Made by a program: the position numbers and the translations under genes. The notes beneath the pieces were generated by a model, which saw only the letters and a list, made by a program, of their open reading frames with translations, was not told the origin of the DNA and did no database searches. A DNA stretch of 27,640 nt from Alistipes sp. (GTDB lineage: Bacteria; Bacteroidota; Bacteroidia; Bacteroidales; Rikenellaceae), in assembly GCA_017646785.1 (NCBI GenBank), contig JAGCLX010000067.1:1-27640 (forward strand), read 5' to 3'. This document shows, one piece after another, positions 7,804 to 15,732 of the stretch; the first letter of the stretch is position 1; each line of letters starts with the position of its first letter.

Positions 7804-7840
7804 AAAAAATTGGGGTAACTCTCTTAATAGAATTACCCCA
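7804..7840 (-). terminator. Terminator between lipocalin-like lipoprotein 1 and the C10 protease
   Basis: Minus-strand stem TGGGGTAA/TTACCCCA (8 bp, 14-nt loop), followed by ATTTTTT. It lies 30 bp after the lipoprotein stop and only 8 bp before the C10 start codon, an attenuator-like position. Confidence 0.8.
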
Positions 7841-7869
7841 TAAATTTAGACTCTAAGTCGTGTTTCCGA

Positions 7870-8316
7870 TTACAAGAAGGGGACAACCTCTGCTGTACGT
7901 GTAGTAGTAGCCTCACCGATAATCTCCACGGGGATAGTGCACGCCTCGTACACGCTTGTTACAGAGATATCCTCCTGGCTATACATGTAAAGCTTGTCAT
8001 CAACCTTTTCTACACGGTAAGCGCAAGCCCAGTTTGTACCATCCTCATATACTCCTGTGAGCACATCGCCAGAAAGAGTATACTCACCCTTAAATAGCTC
8101 ATAATCAAATGACCATACCTGCTGATACATCTCGAATGTACCGTCAGCAGCAAACGCTACATATACATGAAACTCGGGAGCCTCCTCATTCCACTGCACC
8201 AAAGACCACTCACCAACTACACCCTTAGCCTTACCTCCTGGACCTGAAGCAGGTTCGCAGCCAGTAAATGCCACAAGCAACATCATTGCCAATGCAACTA
8301 TCTTAAAACTTTTCAT
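7870..8316 (-). CDS. Lipocalin-like lipoprotein 1 (paired with S8 protease 1)
   Basis: A 148-residue predicted lipoprotein: lipobox VAFTGC with Cys20. The body resembles small lipocalin-like Bacteroidetes lipoproteins: VGEWSLVQWN, then FAADGTFEMYQQV, then GEYTLSGDVLTGVYEDG. It is clearly a paralogue of the lipoprotein at 10678-11136: shared MYQQV, GEY..xG.VL.G.Y.DG, VYEACTIP, and the identical C-terminus EVVPFL preceded by a Thr-Arg motif (TTTRTAEVVPFL). It starts 44 bp after the stop of S8 protease 1 and is probably cotranscribed with it. A binding or inhibitor role toward the protease is a guess from linkage; the sequence shows no catalytic motif. Confidence 0.82.
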   Translation of the reverse strand: MKSFKIVALAMMLLVAFTGCEPASGPGGKAKGVVGEWSLVQWNEEAPEFHVYVAFAADGTFEMYQQVWSFDYELFKGEYTLSGDVLTGVYEDGTNWACAYRVEKVDDKLYMYSQEDISVTSVYEACTIPVEIIGEATTTRTAEVVPFL

Positions 8317-8360
8317 AAATTTTACTCTTTATAATTTACTCTATGCAAGTTCAAAAAAAA

Positions 8361-10367
8361 CTACAACCAACCACCAGGAGCGATAGGCATATTAGTACCT
8401 TCATCAACCTTTACACCTGGACGTACAACAAATGCAAACTCCTGCTGAGCCTCCATACCACCAGTAATCTGGCCACCACCAACATGGGTACCACCAGCAA
8501 CATACTTCAATGTAACAATTGCAGAACCTGGCTTTGTACATGTGATAATTAGCTTATTACCGATCCACTTCATATCTGAAACACCAAGCTTCTCAACTAC
8601 CTCGGTACTGATCTCTGACTCAAGCATCTTGATGCTATTAGTGCCATCACCAATATAGTTGTTGATATCGATAATTACAGACTCACCAAGAGGAATGGGA
8701 ATACACTTAGTACCACGAACGGCCATTAACACGCGATAAGCATCAATAAGACCGGTACCCATCTTCTTGTTATAGCTTGAGAGGTTAAGCTGACCACCCT
8801 CAACATGCTCCTTAAAGCCTGTAAGTGAGGCATTGATATCGTTAACAGAACTTACAATGATATCCTTCAACTCAGGCAATGAGAGTACGATGTTGTTATC
8901 CATTGCATAAGAGATAGCCAAAGCTGCAATACCTGACACATGGGGACATGCCATAGATGTACCCTGCATCTTAGCATAACCAGTCTTGAACAAGTTTGTA
9001 GGCACTGTAGATACGACACAGCCTGAATCAGCCCATGTTACTGGGGCATACTCACCACCAGGAGCTGCAACGTTGCAACCACGGTCATAGCATGTGTAGT
9101 ATGTAGGAAGACCATCAGGGCCAATAGCTGTAACTGCAATATACTCATTGTATGCCGCGGGATAACCTGCAACAGCCTTACCATCGTTACCAGCAGCGAA
9201 GATTACGATACCTCCCTCCAAGTTAGGATTATTCTTCTTTGTCATGAAGTATTCAAACGCTGTACGCTCAACACTTGTCTGACCGCTCTCAAACTGTGAG
9301 TCGTTAGCAATCTGACCAGCACCAAAGCCCCATGAGTTCTGCAAGATACATGCTCCACGGTCAGCAGCATACTCAACAGCCTTAGCTGTAGCACTTGCGC
9401 CTGCAGCATCACCACCAGAGATAATCTGACATGAGATCATCTTTACGCCATCGCCATTGCCTGTACCACCTGCAACGCCTGCAACACCAATGCCGTTGTT
9501 GTTTACAGCAGCTACTGTACCCGCTACGTGTGTACCGTGACCTGAGTCACCTGTACGGTTCCATGTCACACGACCGTTGTATGCAAAGTTGTAGCCGTGA
9601 ACATCATCTACGTAACCATTATTATCATCGTCGACACCCTCAGCGCCATTTGCCTCAGCCTCGTTTACCCACATATTATCCTTGAGGTCCTCGTGAGTGT
9701 AGCAAACACCCTCATCAACCACAGCAACGATGATGTCTGGGCGGCCAGAAGTATGCTCCCATGCAGGGAAAAGGTTGATATCAGCTCCTGCCTTAACCTT
9801 GGGGTGGGTTGACTGAAGACCGAGGTTGCGGTAGTGCCACTGCAAAGGCAACATGGGGTCATCATAAGGCACATCATCAGAGCGTGTCTGGGCAATCTCC
9901 GAAGGATCTACCTCTGTTGCTGTAGTCTTTGGCACAGCTACCTTTGTTGAAAACTGAACACTCTCAACCTCCTTAACACTTGCAAGACGCTTAGCAGCAA
10001 TCTCAATATCTACACTCTCAGGGAAAGACACTGTGTACCAACGATGCATGTTCAGCTCACGCTTAAGCTCAGCATTAACCATCATGTTAAACACTGGAGT
10101 TACGGCTGTAGCACCAATTTCAGATACGACAGCGTCGAGAGAAGAGACGCCAGAACGAGTAGCAACCTCTGCACCCTCAAGCTGTGCAGCTGTAGCCTCA
10201 TCTACATAGAGGATAACCTCACCTTTGACAGCACTCTCAGGAGTGTTGACAAACTTCTTAGCAACTGCGTTGCTCTGGGCAACGGTTGGCTCATCTACAG
10301 TGTTAGTAGCGCACGACACTGCGAACAATCCCGCCAACGCAAGAAGAAAAACCTTTGTTTTGTTCAT
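8361..10367 (-). CDS. Subtilisin-family (S8) serine protease lipoprotein 1
   Basis: A 668-residue protease lipoprotein. The lipobox is FAVSC (Cys19), giving outer-membrane anchoring. An N-terminal prodomain spans about 40-160 (VILYVDEATA, then HRWYTVSFP and VESVQFS), fervidolysin/I9-like. The catalytic domain has Asp218 (IVAVVDEGV), His277 (GHGTHVAGT), oxyanion Asn394 (IFAAGND) and Ser471 (GTSMACPHVSG), so the triad is complete. A C-terminal beta region of about 120 residues ends in PGGWL. Thr-Arg-Ser at 70-72 and 161-163 bracket the prodomain, the second just before the mature start DPMLPLQWHY. It has its own promoter and a lipocalin-like partner downstream. It is a paralogue of the protease at 11169-13226. 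Confidence 0.95.
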   Translation of the reverse strand: MNKTKVFLLALAGLFAVSCATNTVDEPTVAQSNAVAKKFVNTPESAVKGEVILYVDEATAAQLEGAEVATRSGVSSLDAVVSEIGATAVTPVFNMMVNAELKRELNMHRWYTVSFPESVDIEIAAKRLASVKEVESVQFSTKVAVPKTTATEVDPSEIAQTRSDDVPYDDPMLPLQWHYRNLGLQSTHPKVKAGADINLFPAWEHTSGRPDIIVAVVDEGVCYTHEDLKDNMWVNEAEANGAEGVDDDNNGYVDDVHGYNFAYNGRVTWNRTGDSGHGTHVAGTVAAVNNNGIGVAGVAGGTGNGDGVKMISCQIISGGDAAGASATAKAVEYAADRGACILQNSWGFGAGQIANDSQFESGQTSVERTAFEYFMTKKNNPNLEGGIVIFAAGNDGKAVAGYPAAYNEYIAVTAIGPDGLPTYYTCYDRGCNVAAPGGEYAPVTWADSGCVVSTVPTNLFKTGYAKMQGTSMACPHVSGIAALAISYAMDNNIVLSLPELKDIIVSSVNDINASLTGFKEHVEGGQLNLSSYNKKMGTGLIDAYRVLMAVRGTKCIPIPLGESVIIDINNYIGDGTNSIKMLESEISTEVVEKLGVSDMKWIGNKLIITCTKPGSAIVTLKYVAGGTHVGGGQITGGMEAQQEFAFVVRPGVKVDEGTNMPIAPGGWL

Positions 10368-10430
10368 ATTAGTTAATAGTTAAATTGTTTCACCCTTAGC
10401 GTGTGCGTATAAACGCAAACTTCCATGATG

Positions 10431-10438
10431 CAAAATTA
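10431..10438 (-). promoter_or_regulatory. Promoter of S8 protease 1 (-7 box)
   Basis: Minus-strand TAATTTTG fits TAnnTTTG exactly, with GTTG 19 bp upstream in the -33 position (one mismatch to TTTG). The leader is about 60 nt. Confidence 0.6.
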
Positions 10439-10580
10439 CAAAAATAACGTCAATATGCAACGACAACATACGTTTTTTTCATACGAAATAACTCATTTAG
10501 AGAATTTAATGTAGGCACATGAGGTTTGAGATACACATAGGTAGAGTGGATTTATTATCATAGATGTGCTTTTATGCCGC

Positions 10581-10668
10581 TCAACAAAAAAGTACCGTCA
10601 ATGGGATGTACGCTAAGTACTACCCATCGACGGTACTTTTTGCTAACAGCAGTAGATATCTGCCTTAT
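10581..10668. repeat. Dispersed hairpin repeat, copy A (also a terminator for lipoprotein 2)
   Basis: The core hairpin at 10591-10637 has about 18 pairs (GTACCGTC with GACGGTAC, ATGGG with CCCAT, GTAC with GTAC), a short loop, and T runs on both sides, so it can end transcription in either direction; for the minus strand it lies about 40 bp after the lipoprotein 2 stop. The flank 10636-10668 matches 28 of 33 bases at 27424-27456, including GCAGTAGATnTCTGCCTTAT. The core also matches the second copy, but on the opposite strand. Stem bases differ between copies in a pair-preserving way. The rest of the 10368-10677 spacer holds only the protease 1 promoter. Could be a REP/MITE-like element or a family of mobile terminators. 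Confidence 0.75.
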
Positions 10669-10677
10669 AATCGGATA

Positions 10678-11136
10678 TTACAAGAAGGGTACAACCTCGA
10701 TAGAACGAGTTGCAGTAGCCTCCTCCATGACATTCTCTGGAATTGTGCATGCCTCATACACGTAGGTCACAGGAGCAGCCTCCTGGCTCTTAAGTGTAAG
10801 GCTCTTGCCATCTGTAGAGACACCACCAGTATAAGCAGTCTTCCAAGCACCACCGTCGAAGTATGTACCGCTAAGCACGCCACCATCTACAGAGTACTCA
10901 CCATCATAGAACACATAGTTCCAAGAGTACACCTGCTGGTACATAGCGAAGATGCCAGACTCAAACTTGATATATACTGTAAAGTCAGCTGCAACACCAT
11001 CTACCGATACCAACTTCCACTCGTTCTCGATAGCCTCGAATGAGCCAATGTTTGAGTTGTCACCACCTGGTTTATCATCACATGCAACAGATAGAAGCAA
11101 CACTGCTGCCAATGATAAAATCTTAAAAATTTTCAT
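10678..11136 (-). CDS. Lipocalin-like lipoprotein 2 (paired with S8 protease 2)
   Basis: A 152-residue predicted lipoprotein: lipobox LLSVAC (Cys19) followed by acidic DD, which resembles a surface-export signal of Bacteroidetes. The body contains ENEWKLVSVDGVAADFTVYI, FAMYQQVYSW, GEYSVDGGVLSGTYFDGG and VYEACTIP, and ends TATRSIEVVPFL. It is a paralogue of the lipoprotein at 7870-8316. The frame is open to 11178, but the first 14 residues (MVVTYCRTHNEFND) would overlap the protease 2 stop and spoil the signal peptide; MKIFKILSLAAVLLL at 11136 is the natural start. It begins 32 bp after the protease 2 stop. Function unknown; an inhibitor, chaperone or substrate-binding partner of the protease is inferred only from repeated linkage. 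Confidence 0.83.
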   Translation of the reverse strand: MKIFKILSLAAVLLLSVACDDKPGGDNSNIGSFEAIENEWKLVSVDGVAADFTVYIKFESGIFAMYQQVYSWNYVFYDGEYSVDGGVLSGTYFDGGAWKTAYTGGVSTDGKSLTLKSQEAAPVTYVYEACTIPENVMEEATATRSIEVVPFL

Positions 11137-11168
11137 ATCATTAAATTCATTATGGGTTCTACAATATG

Positions 11169-13226
11169 TTACAACCACGCGCCGTTGTCGTTGATCTCGC
11201 GTGAGATGATAACAACCTCCTTCTCCATGAGTTTACCACCAGTAGTGTCACCACCACCAACAGCAGTACCACCAGCGATATACTTGATGGTGATAACGCC
11301 AATACCAGGCTTATCACACTTGATATAGATGGTGTTGCTGAAGAAGTCAGCAGTGATGCCGAGGCGTGCCTTAACCTCCTCAGAGATTACATAATCACGA
11401 GTCATTGTCACGTTGATGTCGCCTGTACCGATGATATCACCCAACTTCAAGGCATACTCCTCGCCAACAACCACGGGCACACATGTAGCACCGCGAAGGT
11501 TCATAATAGCAAGCGTTGCATCCAACTTACCAGTACCCATCTTACCCTTGTAACCATCAAGGTAGAACTCATAAGGAGTCTTGCTTGAGTTGTATGCGTG
11601 ACGTGTTACTGAGCCAGTAAGGCTGTTGTCGATATTACGCACTGAAGATGTAAGGATGTCGTAAAGCTGAGTATTTGTGAGCTTGATACCGTTCTCCAAA
11701 GCATATGACAACACCAAAGCAGCAACACCCGATACGTGAGGACAAGCCATTGATGTACCCTGCATGTAGCCGTAATCAGAGCCATACACACGGCCAGTCA
11801 TGTAGTCGAATGTCTCAGCGGGAATAGTAGAGAGCACACAACCGTTATCTGACCACGAGCCCTTGAGCACCTCAGTCTCACCACCAGGAGCAGCCACGTT
11901 ACAACCTACGTTATAGCAAGTATATGTTGTGGGCATGCCGTCGGGAGCAGTAGCCGTTACAGCGATAAACTCGTTGAACGCACCTGGGTAGTTTGCAGTA
12001 GGCTCGGCCTCGTTACCAGCAGCGAAGATAACCACGTTACCCTGCATAGCTGCGCAGTTGCTGCGTGAAACGAAGTAGCGAAGTGCTGCAAGCTCCACGC
12101 TATAGCCCTGAGAGTAGTCGTTATCAGTTATTGTCTGACCAGGGCGCAATGGGTAACCCCAAGAGTTCTGCAAGATACATGCTCCACGGTCAGCAGCATA
12201 CTCAATACCCTTAGCGTTCTTAGCGAGCGAAGTACCATCGTTTGCGTCGAAGATCTGGATAGACATGATGCGCACGCCATTGCCAGTACCATTACCACCT
12301 GCAACACCTGCAACACCAATGCCGTTGTTGTTTACCGCAGCTACAGTACCTGCAACGTGTGTACCGTGACCTGTATCACCAACATACTGGTCATCCTCCC
12401 AAGCCTCACGAGCCCAAGTAATGTTACCGTTGCCAGCCACAGCATTCACACCATGAATATCATCAACCCAGCCGTTGCCATCGTCATCAACGCCCTCAGC
12501 GCCACCAAGCTCTACCTGATTGATCCACATGTTGTCAACCAAGTCGGGGTGCTCATACTTGACGCCCTCATCAACAACTGCTACGATAACCTCGCGGTTA
12601 CCAGTTGTATACTCCCATGCGCCATACGCACCGATATCCTCACCCTCCTTAGCACCAGCGAAGATAGTCTCAGTAAGACCACGGTTGTTGTAGTGCCACT
12701 GCAATGGGAGCATAGGGTCGTTGAAAGGCTCCTCATTTGCACGTGTAGCAGCAGCGAGCTGCTCCTCGGTTACGGGCACAGCAGAGATCTTAGGACGCTC
12801 GATAAGCGTATTGTACTGAACACGCTTAACTGCGCTAAGCTCAGCGAACTTGTTGGCGATAGGCTCAACAGCAGCCTCCTTGTCGAACTCAACGACAAAC
12901 CAACGGTGCAAGCCCTGTGCGCGCTTAGCGTCGCCGTCGATATTCATATTAAACACTGGCTTGATAGACTCAACACCATACTCAGCAGCCACAGCGTCGA
13001 GCTGTGCATTGCCTGAGCGTGTCTGGTCTACTGTCCACGCATCAGCAGTCTCCTCATCTACGTAGAGAACGAGCTCTCCATCTACAGCATTCTCAGGAGT
13101 GTTGACAATCTTCGCAGCTGCACTCTTCTCAGCAGCTGCGCTCTCACCATCCATCACGGGATCAGTAACGCATGACGCTGCCATGATTGCAACCAATGCA
13201 AACAAAGAAAATTTAACCTTAGTCAT
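11169..13226 (-). CDS. Subtilisin-family (S8) serine protease lipoprotein 2
   Basis: A 685-residue paralogue of protease 1. Lipobox MAASC (Cys19). The prodomain spans about 41-160 with ELVLYVDEET and LHRWFVVEF. The catalytic domain carries Asp219 (IVAVVDEGV), His287 (GHGTHVAGT), Asn405 (IFAAGNE) and Ser492 (GTSMACPHVSG). The prodomain is bracketed by Thr-Arg at 69-70 and 161-162, the latter just before DPMLPLQWHY. The C-terminal beta region ends in GAWL, like PGGWL of the paralogue. It has a very good Bacteroidetes promoter and is separated from the sus-like operon by a strong terminator. The lipocalin-like partner follows. It likely acts on proteins at the cell surface; the substrate is unknown. 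Confidence 0.95.
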   Translation of the reverse strand: MTKVKFSLFALVAIMAASCVTDPVMDGESAAAEKSAAAKIVNTPENAVDGELVLYVDEETADAWTVDQTRSGNAQLDAVAAEYGVESIKPVFNMNIDGDAKRAQGLHRWFVVEFDKEAAVEPIANKFAELSAVKRVQYNTLIERPKISAVPVTEEQLAAATRANEEPFNDPMLPLQWHYNNRGLTETIFAGAKEGEDIGAYGAWEYTTGNREVIVAVVDEGVKYEHPDLVDNMWINQVELGGAEGVDDDGNGWVDDIHGVNAVAGNGNITWAREAWEDDQYVGDTGHGTHVAGTVAAVNNNGIGVAGVAGGNGTGNGVRIMSIQIFDANDGTSLAKNAKGIEYAADRGACILQNSWGYPLRPGQTITDNDYSQGYSVELAALRYFVSRSNCAAMQGNVVIFAAGNEAEPTANYPGAFNEFIAVTATAPDGMPTTYTCYNVGCNVAAPGGETEVLKGSWSDNGCVLSTIPAETFDYMTGRVYGSDYGYMQGTSMACPHVSGVAALVLSYALENGIKLTNTQLYDILTSSVRNIDNSLTGSVTRHAYNSSKTPYEFYLDGYKGKMGTGKLDATLAIMNLRGATCVPVVVGEEYALKLGDIIGTGDINVTMTRDYVISEEVKARLGITADFFSNTIYIKCDKPGIGVITIKYIAGGTAVGGGDTTGGKLMEKEVVIISREINDNGAWL

Positions 13227-13267
13227 AATTATTTAAAAAATTAAAGTTTTCGCAGTCTTTCACGCTA

Positions 13268-13297
13268 CAAATTTAGTGTTTTTTTTGGTTATACAAA
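13268..13297 (-). promoter_or_regulatory. Promoter of S8 protease 2 (-33/-7)
   Basis: On the minus strand, TTTG (13294-13297), 18 bp, then TAAATTTG (13268-13275). Both boxes match the Bacteroidetes sigma consensus and the spacing is near the usual 19-21. The leader is about 35 nt. Confidence 0.75.
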
Positions 13298-13367
13298 AGT
13301 TTGTTGCCACAAAGTATTAAAAAGAGTACATTTAACCTTTATTTATCGGCACATCGAATAGCGTAAC

Positions 13368-13404
13368 AAAAAAAAGTGCGACCTGCCCAATCGGACAGGT
13401 CGCA
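13368..13404 (-). terminator. Terminator of the susC-susD-susE-like operon
   Basis: A 9-bp perfect stem (TGCGACCTG with CAGGTCGCA) whose apex can pair two more bases, followed in the minus direction by eight T residues; 23 bp after the SusE-like stop. Confidence 0.92.
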
Positions 13405-13427
13405 ACAGTTTTATGAATTAGGCTCAA

Positions 13428-15719
13428 TTAGCGAAGTGATACGCTTGCCTTCATCTCACGCTTAACCTCACCATCGAAAGGCTTAGCCTCGAATGATGAA
13501 GCGTTGAATGAAGAAGCCTTAACAAGGTTTGCATTCAAGCTCTTTACAGATGCAAGACGAGCCTTGTCTGCCTCGGGATTCTCTGCAGGAGCATCCTCGG
13601 GAGTCTCAGGAGTCTCGGGAGCCTCCTCTACAACCTTAGCGATAGTTGCCTCAGGTGTGAAGTAGAAACCATACTTAGCAAATGAGTAAGTCTCATCCAT
13701 ATTATGAATACACATTGCAAAGTAGTTCTTAAGAGCGTTTACTACACCAGCCTCATCGAATGAGAATACGAGGTCAGAAGCCTCCTTCAAATCCTTGTCA
13801 GATGCTGACCAGAAACCGTAAACCTGAGTCTGCTCCTTATCGTAGTAGAATGCAAGAGTGTTCAACATTGATGGGTTCTGAGCATCACAATAGTAAGGCT
13901 CGTAACCATCGAATGTGATAGTCTTAGTAGTTGCATCGATCTTACCCTCATACTCGAAGTTATCGATTGCAAAGTAAGCAATACCCTCCTTAGCACCACC
14001 GACGAACTCAACATTCACCTTGTAGTCACCCTGTGCAATAGTGTACTTACCAAGCTCAACGCCAGAAACATTAGGCAATGTATACTCCTCGTGGAATAAC
14101 AACTTCTCGCCATAGAGAGTCTCTACAGATACCAAAACAACGTTTGTTGAACCAGTCTGGAGGTTGAATGGGCCCAAAATTACAGAGCCATTAGCCTTCT
14201 CATCCTGCAAGCCCTTGAGAACAACATCGGTAACATCGTCACCATACCCTGCTATAATGTCCTCATCCTTCATTTTAGATGCAACGACATAATCAAGACG
14301 ACTTACGTACATCTTAACAGAGCGAACCTCATTAGGATTAGCTGCGATTTCTACAGCTGCGTAGTAACCAGCAGGATACTTCTCCTCAAGCTCTGGCTTC
14401 TCCATAAGATTGCTTACAGAATCCATAGCAACAGTTACCTTTGCATTAGGAATATCTGCAACCTCAGCGGGGAAATAGAATGCATAAGCAAGAGCATCGT
14501 CAGTCTTAGCCTCTTCGCCACCATAAGGAACAGCTACGATAGTGTAAACACCAGCCTCAGGCAAAGACAATGTCCAAGAGAGCTGTGAAGCCTTAGCCTC
14601 GACAATCTCAAGCTCCTCGCTACCTGCAACGATAGCAGCTACAGTGTCAGCAACCTCAGTTACATTACCAGGAAGAACTGTAAACTTGTAAGTCTCAACG
14701 TTAACGCCAAGAGTAAAGTCTACAACAGCGTAACGAGTCTTGTTGTCAGCCTCAACGATCATACCTGCATAAGCAGCACCCATAGCGTAGTCTGTAATCT
14801 CAGAACCTGGGAGTGCCATAGCCAAAAGACCATTGTTATTAGCATACCAACCGTTACCGCTATCGCTCATAAATACCATGTTGCTAGGGGTTGTGAACCA
14901 GAATACACCGTCCTCAACATAACCTGGAGCAGCTGAACCATCCATAGGATAAGGAACAACCCACATATTCTCCAAGCCGCTACCCAAATCCATCTTGAAA
15001 CCAGTAGGACAGCCATCAGCAGGCATAGTAACAGTAACACCATCCTCAGCTACGATGAACTCAAGATAACCTGCCTCATCACCGTAAACGATATCCTCGG
15101 GAACACCCTGAAGGATATAAGGGATAGTAGAAGCAGCAAATGGGTTAATACGATAGCGATTAGGCTCCAACTCGTGCTGGAACACCTCTACAGGAACAAG
15201 TGCACCAGGAGCGATACCGTAAACGTCAGTGAAGACGTCATCACGATATGTACCCATACCAAGAGATTTCCAAGGCTCAGCGATACCAATCTTGAAGATG
15301 TTCTCAGAAACACCATACTTTGAAGACTCGTCATCAGAGAGCTTGATAAGAAGAGCATACTGCTTACCAGGAACAAGCTTTGTACCATCGAAAGTGATAG
15401 TGATCTTTGAGTCGGTAGCACCAGCCTCGAAGTTTACGCTTGCAGGAATTGTGAAGAGACCGCAAGACTCAACATCCTCAGAACGTACAGAAACTGTGAG
15501 AGCCTCACCTGCGTTAACACGGCTAACAGGAATATCTACTGATGTATCCTTTGACTCTACTACAAGATTCTTAGTGTCTGGGAAATATACACCCGCGTTT
15601 GCATCAGCAGCGCCGGGAGCCCAATCTGCATACTCATGCTGGCATGATGCGAACGAAACAACACCCACAACAGCAAGAAGCAGATATATAAACTTAAATC
15701 TTTTCATATTTAACTTCAT
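13428..15719 (-). CDS. SusE-position outer-membrane lipoprotein
   Basis: A 763-residue lipoprotein in the third place of a susCD operon, where a surface ligand-binding protein is expected. Lipobox SFASC (Cys26, or Cys22 if the ATG at 15707 is used). The N-terminal region (WAPGAADANAGVYFP, then VDIPVSRVNAGEALTVSV) resembles Calx-beta/DUF4843-like domains of Bacteroidetes lipoproteins. Several beta-sandwich-like regions follow, with no enzyme motif that I recognise. Near the C-terminus is a Pro/Glu linker (EAPETPETPEDAPAENPEAD), then a 40-residue basic tail rich in Ser/Ala/Lys with repeated KASSFNASSFEAK pieces. It starts 13 bp after the SusD stop. The ligand is unknown. Confidence 0.8.
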   Translation of the reverse strand: MKLNMKRFKFIYLLLAVVGVVSFASCQHEYADWAPGAADANAGVYFPDTKNLVVESKDTSVDIPVSRVNAGEALTVSVRSEDVESCGLFTIPASVNFEAGATDSKITITFDGTKLVPGKQYALLIKLSDDESSKYGVSENIFKIGIAEPWKSLGMGTYRDDVFTDVYGIAPGALVPVEVFQHELEPNRYRINPFAASTIPYILQGVPEDIVYGDEAGYLEFIVAEDGVTVTMPADGCPTGFKMDLGSGLENMWVVPYPMDGSAAPGYVEDGVFWFTTPSNMVFMSDSGNGWYANNNGLLAMALPGSEITDYAMGAAYAGMIVEADNKTRYAVVDFTLGVNVETYKFTVLPGNVTEVADTVAAIVAGSEELEIVEAKASQLSWTLSLPEAGVYTIVAVPYGGEEAKTDDALAYAFYFPAEVADIPNAKVTVAMDSVSNLMEKPELEEKYPAGYYAAVEIAANPNEVRSVKMYVSRLDYVVASKMKDEDIIAGYGDDVTDVVLKGLQDEKANGSVILGPFNLQTGSTNVVLVSVETLYGEKLLFHEEYTLPNVSGVELGKYTIAQGDYKVNVEFVGGAKEGIAYFAIDNFEYEGKIDATTKTITFDGYEPYYCDAQNPSMLNTLAFYYDKEQTQVYGFWSASDKDLKEASDLVFSFDEAGVVNALKNYFAMCIHNMDETYSFAKYGFYFTPEATIAKVVEEAPETPETPEDAPAENPEADKARLASVKSLNANLVKASSFNASSFEAKPFDGEVKREMKASVSLR

Positions 15720-15732
15720 TTTTAAAATTTAA

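Noticed and set aside
10564..11043. 159-codon open frame on the plus strand
   Set aside because: It begins inside the hairpin repeat and runs antisense through lipoprotein 2, which has a clear lipobox and a paralogue.
11137..11178. Upstream extension of lipoprotein 2 by 14 codons
   Set aside because: It would overlap the protease 2 stop and place hydrophilic residues before the signal peptide.
12357..13016. 219-codon open frame on the plus strand
   Set aside because: It is wholly antisense to S8 protease 2, whose triad and prodomain are intact; the peptide has no family features and looks like a by-product of codon bias.
15229..15732. 167-codon open frame on the plus strand
   Set aside because: Antisense to the SusE-like gene, with no signal, domain or promoter.
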